Source of the DNA: Flammeovirga agarivorans
GTDB taxonomy: Bacteria > Bacteroidota > Bacteroidia > Cytophagales > Flammeovirgaceae
DNA: 64,000 bases
Reading direction: 5' to 3'
NCBI RefSeq assembly: GCF_012641475.1
Contig: NZ_JABAIL010000008.1
Coordinates: forward strand, 1 to 64,000
Shown one piece after another: positions 51,448 to 58,169 of the stretch. A program made the translations under genes and the position numbers. The notes beneath the pieces were generated by a model. That model was not told the DNA's origin. It did not search any database and saw nothing but the letters and a program-made list of their open reading frames with translations. Position 1 is the first letter of the stretch, and the number at the start of each line of letters is the position of its first letter.

Positions 51448-52116
51448 TTATGGCAATGGATGTATTTGATTGGCTATTGCATACACCACTAAACCTACAG
51501 TATTCTTTGCCCCAACTTTATCAAGAATTCTTTGTCGATGATTTTCGATGGTGCGTTTACTGAGAAATAGTTTTTCAGCAATTTCTTGGTTAGTATTTTC
51601 CTGACAAATCAGTTTTACCACCTCAATTTCTCTTCCCGATAGCTCTTCTATGGGACTTAGCGAAATCTTTTTGGAACCGCTATTCATATACTGAATAAGC
51701 ATTTCTTTGTCGGATTCAGTAAAATAAATACCTGATTGGTGTACTGATTCAATAGACGTTACCAAGAGTTGTTTATTGGCATTTTTTGGAATGAATGCAG
51801 AGACACCCAACTTAATCATATGCCCAACAATATTACTTTTGTAATGAGATGAAAGTACAATAACTTTTAGATCTTGGTACTTATCTTTTATTGATTCTAC
51901 TAGTTCAAAACCATCCATTGGTTTCATCTGAATATCAATTATTGCAATATCTAGAGGTGTAGATGATTCTTTTTTATCAAGGTATTCAAGAAACTCCAAA
52001 CCATTGTTGGCTGTTGTAATTACATTGATATTATCGACATTCGAGAATATAAGTGATATGCCTTCTATAAATAATGCCTCGTCGTCTACGAGTGCTACGT
52101 TGATGATATCTTTCAT
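51448..52116 (-). CDS. Response regulator, NarL/LuxR type
   Basis: A 222-residue response regulator. The receiver domain (about 1-125) has the acidic pocket Asp11/Asp12, the phospho-acceptor Asp61 (AIIDIQMKP) and 'VIVLSSH' and 'FIPKNA' for the Thr/Ser and Lys positions. The C-terminal LuxR-type helix-turn-helix (about 155-215) reads 'LSGREIEVVKLICQENTNQEIAEKLFLSKRTIENHRQRILDKVGAKN'. It overlaps the histidine-kinase gene by four bases, so they are a cognate pair. The target genes are not visible. Confidence 0.94.
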   Translation of the reverse strand: MKDIINVALVDDEALFIEGISLIFSNVDNINVITTANNGLEFLEYLDKKESSTPLDIAIIDIQMKPMDGFELVESIKDKYQDLKVIVLSSHYKSNIVGHMIKLGVSAFIPKNANKQLLVTSIESVHQSGIYFTESDKEMLIQYMNSGSKKISLSPIEELSGREIEVVKLICQENTNQEIAEKLFLSKRTIENHRQRILDKVGAKNTVGLVVYAIANQIHPLP

Positions 52117-52862
52117 TTCTTTGGATGTACTATTATTAACCTAACTCCTTTCTCAGTTTTACTTTTCCATTTACTGTAAGCTTCAATGGATTGGATACGA
52201 CTATTTATATTCTCAAGTCCCATTCCTTCTTGAAGTTGCTCCTGATCAAACCCAATTCCATTATCTGATAAAACGACAGCTAACGCATTTTCCTGATCTC
52301 TTAGGTGGATGACCATTTTTGTCGCTTTAGCGTGCTTGATCACATTACTTAAAAACTCCTGTATAATTCGATAGATTTGAAGTTCAAACGATATATCTCT
52401 TTGTTTATAGTTTTGATGCACAAGATCTATAGACAAAGAATGATTTACATTAGAGACCAATGCCTCTAGAGTGAGAATAAGCCCAAACTTTTCTAAGTTC
52501 ACTGGGTACAAGGAGTGAGATATTGTTCTAGTCGTTTCTATTAGTTCTGGTATTTGCTGAACAATAATTTCCTTAGATCTCTCACTATTCCAAGTATCTT
52601 CATTGTTAATCCAAAGAGAAAGAATATTCAGTTTGTTTCCCACATCATCATGTAAGACTTCCGCTATCCTTTTTCTTTCATTTTCTTGAACTATGGTTTG
52701 TTGTAATGCGACTTCCTTTTGGTGTTCTATTTCTAATCGATATTGAATGGTTTTCTCTTCTAATATTTTTTTGATGAAAGCTCTATATAATTGAAAAGTA
52801 AATAAAATGATTATTGTAAGTACGATAATCAAAACGACTATATATTGGACTTTGATGACCAT
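52113..52862 (-). CDS. Sensor histidine kinase, HisKA_3 (NarX/LytS-like) type
   Basis: A 249-residue kinase with one N-terminal membrane helix (about 5-25) and a short cytoplasmic helix. The HisKA_3 dimerisation domain has the phospho-acceptor His71 (ERKRIAEVLHDDVGNKLN), and the HATPase domain has the N box (FLSNVIKHAK) and 'LSDNGIGFDQEQLQEGMGLENINSRIQ'. It has almost no extracytoplasmic sensor region, so it likely senses through the membrane protein encoded just upstream, which overlaps it by 25 bases. It phosphorylates the response regulator downstream. Confidence 0.94.
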   Translation of the reverse strand: MVIKVQYIVVLIIVLTIIILFTFQLYRAFIKKILEEKTIQYRLEIEHQKEVALQQTIVQENERKRIAEVLHDDVGNKLNILSLWINNEDTWNSERSKEIIVQQIPELIETTRTISHSLYPVNLEKFGLILTLEALVSNVNHSLSIDLVHQNYKQRDISFELQIYRIIQEFLSNVIKHAKATKMVIHLRDQENALAVVLSDNGIGFDQEQLQEGMGLENINSRIQSIEAYSKWKSKTEKGVRLIIVHPKK

Positions 52863-53482
52863 TGGATTTGACTATAAAAAGTATAAACAAAACTACCGTA
52901 TAACACAGTACTAAGAATATTATTTATAACCCAAATAATAATATTCTGATCCGTCAGTTGGTTCATGACCATAAATAAGAATAACGATACGCTATAGTAT
53001 AAAAACAGAAATGCATGAACGATAGTCGAAGGACCATTATTCTTCAATTCATTGATGTTTTTAATCAATAGGTATGCAGCAAAACAGATGATAGTTAAAT
53101 GGGATATTATTTTACCATAACCTGTAGATGCATCATTATTGGTGAGCCATAGAACATAGGCTTCGATAAAGAAACAACAAGCAATAATACCTGTTATTAC
53201 TTGCCATTTCTTTGTCGATTTTAATTCTGATAGGAATAAATTAATAACTACAAAAAACTCACCTCCAACATAAAAGGGATAAAGTTGTTGTGTTGATTCA
53301 CTTTCGAGAATATAAATGGAGAAGAGAATCATCACCTCTATACCTAGGATAAAACCAATGTAGGCAGTATACCAAATACTAAGTTTAGTACTACTTAGTT
53401 TATCACTAATAATACCATTGATTAAAGCAATTGATAGGAAGGAACGAGATAATATGATAGATATAATTATTAAACTATCCAT
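52838..53482 (-). CDS. Unknown multi-helix membrane protein, possible sensor partner of the kinase
   Basis: About 214 residues from the ATG at 53482 (MDSLIIISIILSRSFLS), with about six to seven hydrophobic helices and no motif I recognise. The arrangement recalls 7TM-type sensor modules found N-terminal to kinases. Its 3' end overlaps the kinase gene by 25 bases and its start lies six bases after the upstream gene's stop, so the four genes form one operon. It may be the detached sensing part of the short kinase. Confidence 0.78.
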   Translation of the reverse strand: MDSLIIISIILSRSFLSIALINGIISDKLSSTKLSIWYTAYIGFILGIEVMILFSIYILESESTQQLYPFYVGGEFFVVINLFLSELKSTKKWQVITGIIACCFFIEAYVLWLTNNDASTGYGKIISHLTIICFAAYLLIKNINELKNNGPSTIVHAFLFLYYSVSLFLFMVMNQLTDQNIIIWVINNILSTVLYGSFVYTFYSQIQWSSKSNI

Positions 53483-53487
53483 TCTGA

Positions 53488-54258
53488 TTAAAACAGAGTG
53501 AAGCCAGATTTGTCTTTGCAAAGTGGAGGACACGGCTGCGACCAGTCCTGAGAGTTGGTTGGTGCTGCACTAAATCCAAGTTTTGCCCTTAATATTTCAC
53601 CTGTTCCGCTATCTTTCTCAGATTGGGAAACAAAGATTAAGATGGGAATTTGCTTCTGGTAAATTGGAGAAAGTTTTAACCCAAAAAAGGCAATAACATC
53701 CCCTTTCTTGTTATCATCTCGATCAAGGTCTGACAATGGAACAGTAAACGTTCTGAAAATATTTCTACCACGGGAAGTACTGTATTCGTAGAAGAACCAA
53801 TTAAGGCTTTCATTTTTCCACTTTTCAATATCATAAGCAGAAGCTTTTTCTGTAATTGTTGGTTCATTATGAACAGGTAGATTCACCTCTTTCCAGAATT
53901 TTGTTACCGCTAAATCAGCTGATAGTTTTGTTTTCGTAACAGTGGTGACAACTTCTGTTTCCACTAAAGTGATATCCTTTTTTAAAGCGGTTAAAGTTTT
54001 TGTCAGGTACTTTTCAAGAGCCTTTTCCTTTCCTTTTTTTGTTAAAGGAACAATGATGAGGACAAAATGATCATTGTGAACTCCAGCATACACATGAAAA
54101 CTGTGGTTTTTGTTGTGTTCTCTAATCCAAGACTGATCAGATTCATCGAAACGAAAAACTTTAGTAGCATCTATAAGTGCTCTAATTTTTTCGAAGTCAG
54201 TTTTAGTTTTTTCCCATTTAAGAATTGCCTGTTTGCATTCTTCTCTTTTTAGTAGCAT
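53488..54258 (-). CDS. Unknown soluble protein heading the two-component operon
   Basis: A 256-residue protein of unknown function, first gene of the operon. It has no signal peptide. A helical basic region spans about residues 70-110, an alpha/beta segment follows ('SLNWFFYEYSTSRGRNIFRTFTVPLSD', 'VIAFFGLKLSPIYQKQIPILIFVS'), and it ends 'WSQPCPPLCKDKSGFTLF' with a CPPLC cysteine pair. I know no domain that fits. It is divergent from the vWA-domain gene across about 400 bases. Confidence 0.75.
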   Translation of the reverse strand: MLLKREECKQAILKWEKTKTDFEKIRALIDATKVFRFDESDQSWIREHNKNHSFHVYAGVHNDHFVLIIVPLTKKGKEKALEKYLTKTLTALKKDITLVETEVVTTVTKTKLSADLAVTKFWKEVNLPVHNEPTITEKASAYDIEKWKNESLNWFFYEYSTSRGRNIFRTFTVPLSDLDRDDNKKGDVIAFFGLKLSPIYQKQIPILIFVSQSEKDSGTGEILRAKLGFSAAPTNSQDWSQPCPPLCKDKSGFTLF

Positions 54259-54663
54259 AGTTGAAAAATTTTATCTTTTAAAGATTGTAGTTAGAGTGAA
54301 CTAGTAATAGTATAGTTTCGGATGTCTAGAAGTATGATATAACCTATTTAATAAATGGAATCATTTATTGGGTATACATATTCTATACTCTGTTAAAAGT
54401 AATTTAATTTTTAAAAGCATGCAATATTGTCTCTTTTTATTGTTGATGTACCGTAGATAAACTATCACAAGGTAATAAAAACCGAACGAGTTTTTCCTCT
54501 CTAAATACTGCATCATTTTTTTTAAAATATCCATTAGGTATAAATACTCAATTTCAGAAACCAGTATTCTTACTCTAAGATCGAACACCTAATATTCAGA
54601 CATTTGTAATGTAATCAAAAGCAAAATATTCGATTGAGTAGCTACTATCAAACTTTTGTTACT
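54259..54663. other. Non-coding region between the two-component operon and the vWA gene
   Basis: About 405 bases without a gene I support. It contains a perfect 8-bp inverted repeat with a four-base centre, AATAAATG-GAAT-CATTTATT at 54350-54369, about 90 bases upstream of the operon's first start codon. This may be an operator or an mRNA hairpin. No perfect TAnnTTTG is visible in either direction. Confidence 0.55.
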
Positions 54664-54732
54664 ATGGCGGAATCCGAAAAGCCAATATCAAATAGAGTAG
54701 GAATGCCATCAACTAATTTTTTACACAAATGA
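54664..54732 (+). CDS. 22-codon reading frame overlapping the vWA start, leader peptide or frameshifted N-terminus
   Basis: ATG at 54664 opens MAESEKPISNRVGMPSTNFL plus two codons, and its TGA overlaps the ATG of the vWA gene (AAATGA). Either it is a translationally coupled leader, or it is the true N-terminus of the vWA protein separated by one base at an AAA run: adding one A would fuse it in frame to MKGPHLNIGS. The sequence reads like coding sequence. Confidence 0.45.
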   Translation: MAESEKPISNRVGMPSTNFLHK

Positions 54733-55379
54733 AAGGTCCACATTTAAATATTGGGTCCGATGCTGGATTCAAAGTCGATATTATGCTTTTAGCTGATAAT
54801 ACAGGTAGTATGGGTTCAGCAATTAATGATGTGAAAGCAAACTTTGTTAGTGCTTACCAACAATTGCTTACTTCAACAGATTGGGATGCAGAGGTAGGTG
54901 TCTCTTATTACAAAGACAGTACTGACTCGGATCCATTTGTTGTTCTACAAGAGATCACTAATGATGATGTTCTTCTACAATCAGCAGTAAATAATCTGAA
55001 TGCAAGTGGTGGTGGAGATACTCCAGAAGGACAGCTATATGCACTGACTCAATTGTCTGAAAGAACAGTTACAGGTTGGAGACCTGGTGCAACAAGAATT
55101 ATTTGTTGGTTTGGTGATCAACCTGGTCACGATCCGGTCACAATCAATGGTCAAACTTGTACGTTAGAAAGTACTTGTGAGGCTTTACTTCATACCAATA
55201 CATTTGTATGTGCTTTCAGTATGGATCCTTCTAATAACTTAAATGGGTCAGAGCAACAAGCTACAGTAGTTACAAATAAAACAAATGGTGTGAATGATGG
55301 AGAATACGTTAAGTTTAATGTTGTTCAAGATGGAGTAGTTGACTTCATATTCAACTTTATCAAGAAACACACACCGTAA
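54729..55379 (+). CDS. vWA domain protein with complete MIDAS
   Basis: A 216-residue protein that is essentially one von Willebrand A domain. The MIDAS is complete: DNTGSMG at residues 23-29 (D-x-T/S-x-S form), a Thr in 'GGGDTPEGQLYAL' and an Asp in 'CWFGDQPGHDPV'. The last two motifs resemble integrin-beta-like vWA domains. Four cysteines lie in the second half. No signal peptide is visible from this start, so the location is unclear. It is divergent from the unknown/kinase operon and followed by two terminators. See the short frame just upstream for a possible N-terminal extension. Confidence 0.85.
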   Translation: MKGPHLNIGSDAGFKVDIMLLADNTGSMGSAINDVKANFVSAYQQLLTSTDWDAEVGVSYYKDSTDSDPFVVLQEITNDDVLLQSAVNNLNASGGGDTPEGQLYALTQLSERTVTGWRPGATRIICWFGDQPGHDPVTINGQTCTLESTCEALLHTNTFVCAFSMDPSNNLNGSEQQATVVTNKTNGVNDGEYVKFNVVQDGVVDFIFNFIKKHTP

Positions 55380-55406
55380 AGAATCAATTGATTTATAAAT
55401 CAAAAA

Positions 55407-55447
55407 GCTACCCATCAGTATTTCAATAAAGGATACTGATGGATAGC
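55407..55447. terminator. First hairpin after the vWA gene
   Basis: A 15-bp stem with one mismatch joins 55407-55421 (GCTACCCATCAGTAT) to 55433-55447 (ATACTGATGGATAGC). It lies between convergent genes and can act in both directions; on the minus strand it is followed by TTTTTG. Confidence 0.75.
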
Positions 55448-55463
55448 GTCTTTACCCAATACT

Positions 55464-55501
55464 GTTCGAAGTGTTTGACTACAAATAGTTACACTTCGAA
55501 C
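55464..55501 (+). terminator. Second terminator after the vWA gene
   Basis: A perfect 11-bp stem joins GTTCGAAGTGT (55464-55474) and ACACTTCGAAC (55491-55501), followed on the plus strand by TTTTTG. This is a classical intrinsic terminator. Confidence 0.85.
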
Positions 55502-55535
55502 TTTTTGAGTTTATAAATTAAAAATGTGATGTTTT

Positions 55536-56156
55536 TTATTCTGCCATTTCTGGAAGTGAACTTTTATACATTGTAAAGAAGTAAAAGGGTAGAAACCCAA
55601 ATGCAAAAACAAAAGCTCCTGTTAATAATAATATACTTGCCCCTTGTAGATGCATCACTTTAAATAAGCCAGATAAACCGGTAATTACTCCGGCAACAAG
55701 GCCTAAAATAATCTTTAACCTTACTGAAAGAGCTTTCTGAAGGGATACTTTATATTTATCAATCGCAAAAAGAGGAACAAAGACTAAAAGTAAAGCCAGG
55801 AATCCAAACATAAAGAGTTCTGTGGCCAATGGCATATGAAGTAGTTTAAACGTTACTCCTGCAGTTAAAGAAACTGATCCAATAAGTCCAATTAAATACA
55901 TAAGCTTTTTCATGAGAATAAATCGTTTAGAGTTAAGTAAAAAAACTGTTTTATGTTGAATTTCAATCAAACCATTGGGTGCTAATTCCTTTACGGCATG
56001 ATCCAATAATTGATCGAATGATTTTCCTTGTCCTAATTCACTTTCGACAACGCAGCACAAATGATCGATGATATCATCTCTAAGCGTTTGAATCTTAATT
56101 CCTTGATTATCGACAAGGTCTTCTATTATTTTTTCTTGTTCATTATTTAATTTCAT
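55536..56156 (-). CDS. PadR-partnered membrane protein with GldL-like helices
   Basis: A 206-residue protein. Residues 1-75 are soluble and resemble the HAAS/DUF1700-like helical domain often encoded next to PadR genes ('IEDLVDNQGIKIQTLRDDIIDHLCCVVESEL'). Residues about 80-195 form four membrane helices in two repeats, each with a GldL-like signature: 'AGVTFKLLHMPLATELFMFGF' and 'LSGLFKVMHLQGASILLLTGA'. Its start overlaps the PadR stop by four bases. The relation to the gliding/T9SS protein GldL is by motif only; it is probably an envelope-stress or anti-regulator partner of PadR. Confidence 0.8.
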   Translation of the reverse strand: MKLNNEQEKIIEDLVDNQGIKIQTLRDDIIDHLCCVVESELGQGKSFDQLLDHAVKELAPNGLIEIQHKTVFLLNSKRFILMKKLMYLIGLIGSVSLTAGVTFKLLHMPLATELFMFGFLALLLVFVPLFAIDKYKVSLQKALSVRLKIILGLVAGVITGLSGLFKVMHLQGASILLLTGAFVFAFGFLPFYFFTMYKSSLPEMAE

Positions 56157-56491
56157 GTGAGGTTAAGTTCTGGGAAGACAAGTTTATTGAGAGTGGCAAG
56201 AAAGTCCTTTAGTTCTTCTAAATATCGAACCTTTTCGGTTTTGCCTTTGGGAGTCAGAAAGTAATATTTTCTTACCCTTTTACCGTAGAACTCTTCTTGA
56301 TAAGAGAGCAATCCATCTTTCGTCATTTTCTGTAAAGCAGGATATAGAGACCCATCTTTGAGTAAGATTTTTCCATCAGAAATTTCTTTTACCTTTTGAG
56401 AAATCTCATAACCATACATTCTTTCATTCTCTGATAATAGATTTAAAATAATCGCAGAGAGAGTTCCTTTTAATAGTTCTTTTGAGTACAT
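56153..56491 (-). CDS. PadR family transcriptional regulator
   Basis: About 112 residues from the ATG at 56491 (MYSKELLKGTLSAIILNLLSENERMYGYEI). It is a PadR-s2-size winged helix with 'YGYEISQKVKEI', 'LKDGSLYPALQKMTKDGLLSYQEE' and 'RKYYFLTPKGKTE'. PadR proteins are dimeric repressors. The promoter carries three evenly spaced ATACAT/ATGTAT elements, and the -7 box ends four bases before the start codon, so the mRNA is probably leaderless and autorepressed. It is co-translated with the GldL-like membrane protein. Confidence 0.93.
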   Translation of the reverse strand: MYSKELLKGTLSAIILNLLSENERMYGYEISQKVKEISDGKILLKDGSLYPALQKMTKDGLLSYQEEFYGKRVRKYYFLTPKGKTEKVRYLEELKDFLATLNKLVFPELNLT

Positions 56492-56495
56492 AGAA

Positions 56496-56503
56496 CAAAT
56501 ATA
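56496..56503 (-). promoter_or_regulatory. -7 promoter element of padR
   Basis: TATATTTG on the minus strand is a perfect TAnnTTTG and ends four bases before the padR ATG at 56491, implying a leaderless transcript. Confidence 0.68.
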
Positions 56504-56536
56504 CATAAAAATAAAATACATCATAATTCTATGTAT
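56501..56536. promoter_or_regulatory. Probable PadR operator array
   Basis: ATACAT occurs at 56501-56506 and 56516-56521, and its inverse ATGTAT at 56531-56536. All start exactly 15 bases apart. The last two form an inverted repeat with a nine-base spacer. The first overlaps the -7 box. PadR-type operators are built from ATGT/ACAT half-sites. Confidence 0.6.
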
Positions 56537-56662
56537 GTAAAATTTAATAAATCACTGATATTTAATCTGATATCAGATTGCTTTTTTAGGAGGAAAGCAT
56601 TACTTCTTGAATTTTAAGCTAAAAAAGGTAGGTATGGTAAAGTACTGTACTGAAATTCTAAT

Positions 56663-57052
56663 TTAATTGGAGCGGGCAGAATATACAATCATCAATTGCC
56701 TTCTTGCTATATTATGGGCTAATTGTTTTGCTCTTTGTGCTAATTGATCATCGAATAAAGCATCAATTGTGGTAAACCATAATTCTAACCATCTTTCAAA
56801 ATGTTCTGGCCCCATTGTATTCTTCATCATCTTGTCTGTTTTAATATGAGCTTGTACAGGATTACCAGTAAATGTCCTAACACCAAAGAGATTTGAGTAC
56901 CAAAAATCGGTTAACTTTTCTAAGTGCTCGGGCCATTTTTCTTCTTGGATAGCCGTATTAAATATTGGTCCCAAAACAGCATCTTTTCGGATTCTATTGT
57001 AAAAAGTAAGCACAATCTTATTTACGTCTTCTCTGTTTTGAATTTCAGGCAT
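56663..57052 (-). CDS. Group III truncated hemoglobin
   Basis: A 129-residue 2/2 globin of group III. It opens 'EDVNKIVLTFYNRIRKDAVLGPIFN', has the 'WPEHLEKLTDFWYSNLFGVRTFTGNP' segment and the proximal His in 'VQAHIKTDKMM', and ends with the distinctive Trp-containing 'HFERWLELWFTTIDALF'. It binds heme; roles proposed for the group include oxygen, NO or peroxide chemistry. It is cytoplasmic, transcribed alone, and about 170 bases upstream of padR. Confidence 0.93.
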   Translation of the reverse strand: MPEIQNREDVNKIVLTFYNRIRKDAVLGPIFNTAIQEEKWPEHLEKLTDFWYSNLFGVRTFTGNPVQAHIKTDKMMKNTMGPEHFERWLELWFTTIDALFDDQLAQRAKQLAHNIARRQLMIVYSARSN

Positions 57053-57276
57053 ACATTATTATTCTTAAATAAATTGAATTTGAAAAAGGCGATAAATCTC
57101 TATCATCTATTCGTTTATAAGTATTCCTTTTTCAGAATACAAATGTAGTAGTTCATTTTTGGTTTCAGTAATTGCGTCCAAAATGTTCTCTTTTATTTAA
57201 GAAATAATACTGTCCAAAATGCACTAGTTTATCTTTTTCAAAACCTTTAATACATTGAGTTTTTTATAAAAAGATA

Positions 57277-57666
57277 TTAGACATTTATCTTATAATTCAG
57301 TGAAACTTCATCTCCGGTCATACCTCTAAATCCCCAATTTGAAGCGGGGCTTTCTTGGATAAGAATTTCTATATCTGTTGTAGATATACCAGTTTGCTCA
57401 CTTATTTCTTTGAAGAGCAACTGAATAAGCTTTTTCTTAGTTTCTACGGTTCTTCCGGTAATCATCATAATTTCAATGATAATGTACTGATCAGTTCTTC
57501 CTTCAGGATAGTAAAAATCGTCTTTTTCTAAGTTAATAAAACGATGTGCTCGTTTGTTTTGGGGATATTGTAATGCTTCAACAACGCAAGCATGTATAAT
57601 GTCTGAAAGTTGTTGCTTTTTACCATTTAAGTGGGACCTTAGTCCGTAAATTTTAATTTGAGACAT
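57277..57666 (-). CDS. Tautomerase-superfamily protein lacking the N-terminal proline
   Basis: A 129-residue protein of the tautomerase/MIF-like superfamily, in a two-module monomer of about 130 residues. The body is typical: 'QIKIYGLRSHLNGKKQQLSDIIHACVVEALQ', 'IIIEIMMITGRTVETKKKLIQLLFKEI' and 'SPASNWGFRGMTGDEVSLNYKI'. The frame begins ATG-TCT, so residue 2 is Ser where the catalytic proline should be after Met removal. The change is one base from CCT. It may be inactive, or have another role. It is transcribed alone. Confidence 0.85.
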   Translation of the reverse strand: MSQIKIYGLRSHLNGKKQQLSDIIHACVVEALQYPQNKRAHRFINLEKDDFYYPEGRTDQYIIIEIMMITGRTVETKKKLIQLLFKEISEQTGISTTDIEILIQESPASNWGFRGMTGDEVSLNYKINV

Positions 57667-57888
57667 TGTATTTAGTTTTAAGAGAGATTGTTTTTGAGAA
57701 AAAGCAAGTATGATTCCAACTTATTATCATCTCGACATTTAATCTAATTTTAATTAATGGAGTTTAGGAGTAGTGTAAAATTCATGTCTATTGAATTGAT
57801 ATTTAGTTACTTATGTTTATGTTTTTACGGGCTAAAAAATTAGTTTGATAAAAAATCACAAAAACATAGGCGATTCAAAAACTAAATC

Positions 57889-57896
57889 TATATTTG
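57889..57896 (+). promoter_or_regulatory. -7 promoter element of the polyamine operon
   Basis: TATATTTG is a perfect TAnnTTTG. It predicts a start near 57901-57904 and thus an unusually long 5' leader of about 265 bases before the GNAT/nitrilase start codon. Confidence 0.6.
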
Positions 57897-57915
57897 CGCC
57901 GCTGAAAATGATATA

Positions 57916-57951
57916 ATGATCAATCAACGAAGACGACTACTAAATAACTAA
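57916..57951 (+). CDS. Candidate arginine-rich leader peptide of the polyamine operon
   Basis: ATG at 57916 opens an 11-codon frame reading MINQRRRLLNN, with three consecutive Arg codons (CGA AGA CGA), about 13 bases after the predicted transcription start. It is followed within three bases by the palindrome CATTAGGCCTAATG. The RNA before it (57901-57911) can pair with 57973-57981, while 57979-57983 can instead pair with 57998-58002, so two structures compete. It sits upstream of an arginine-decarboxylase operon, so an attenuation role is plausible. The frame is short and could be chance. Confidence 0.4.
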   Translation: MINQRRRLLNN

Positions 57952-58169
57952 CACATTAGGCCTAATGATTTCTCATTCAGCAAGGCTAACATAATCATTG
58001 CTCTTATATTAATTATTCAAGAAATTTCATGAAAACTAAAACTAATATAGCTGTAATAAGTTGTTGTTTTAAGTGTATTATAATTTTAAAGTTGTAATAG
58101 CCAAAAACTTATCAAAATAATAACTCTAATCTGTTTACCTACACATATAAACTACCAACGCATTAAATA

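Larger units (their letters stand above)
57667..58169 (+). other. Long non-coding region with promoter and structured leader of the polyamine operon
   Basis: About 500 bases with no ordinary gene. The first half should hold the promoter of the tautomerase gene. The second half starts with a perfect -7 box at 57889 and forms a leader of about 265 bases before the ATG at 58170. It contains an arginine-rich mini-frame (57916-57951), the 14-base palindrome CATTAGGCCTAATG (57954-57967), and a second 22-codon frame (58029-58097). Confidence 0.6.

Noticed and set aside
54361-54588. Minus-strand 75-codon frame upstream of the two-component operon
   Set aside because: Biased to Tyr/Ile/Leu/Lys as expected from AT-rich non-coding DNA, no motif, overlaps an inverted repeat and the likely promoter region.
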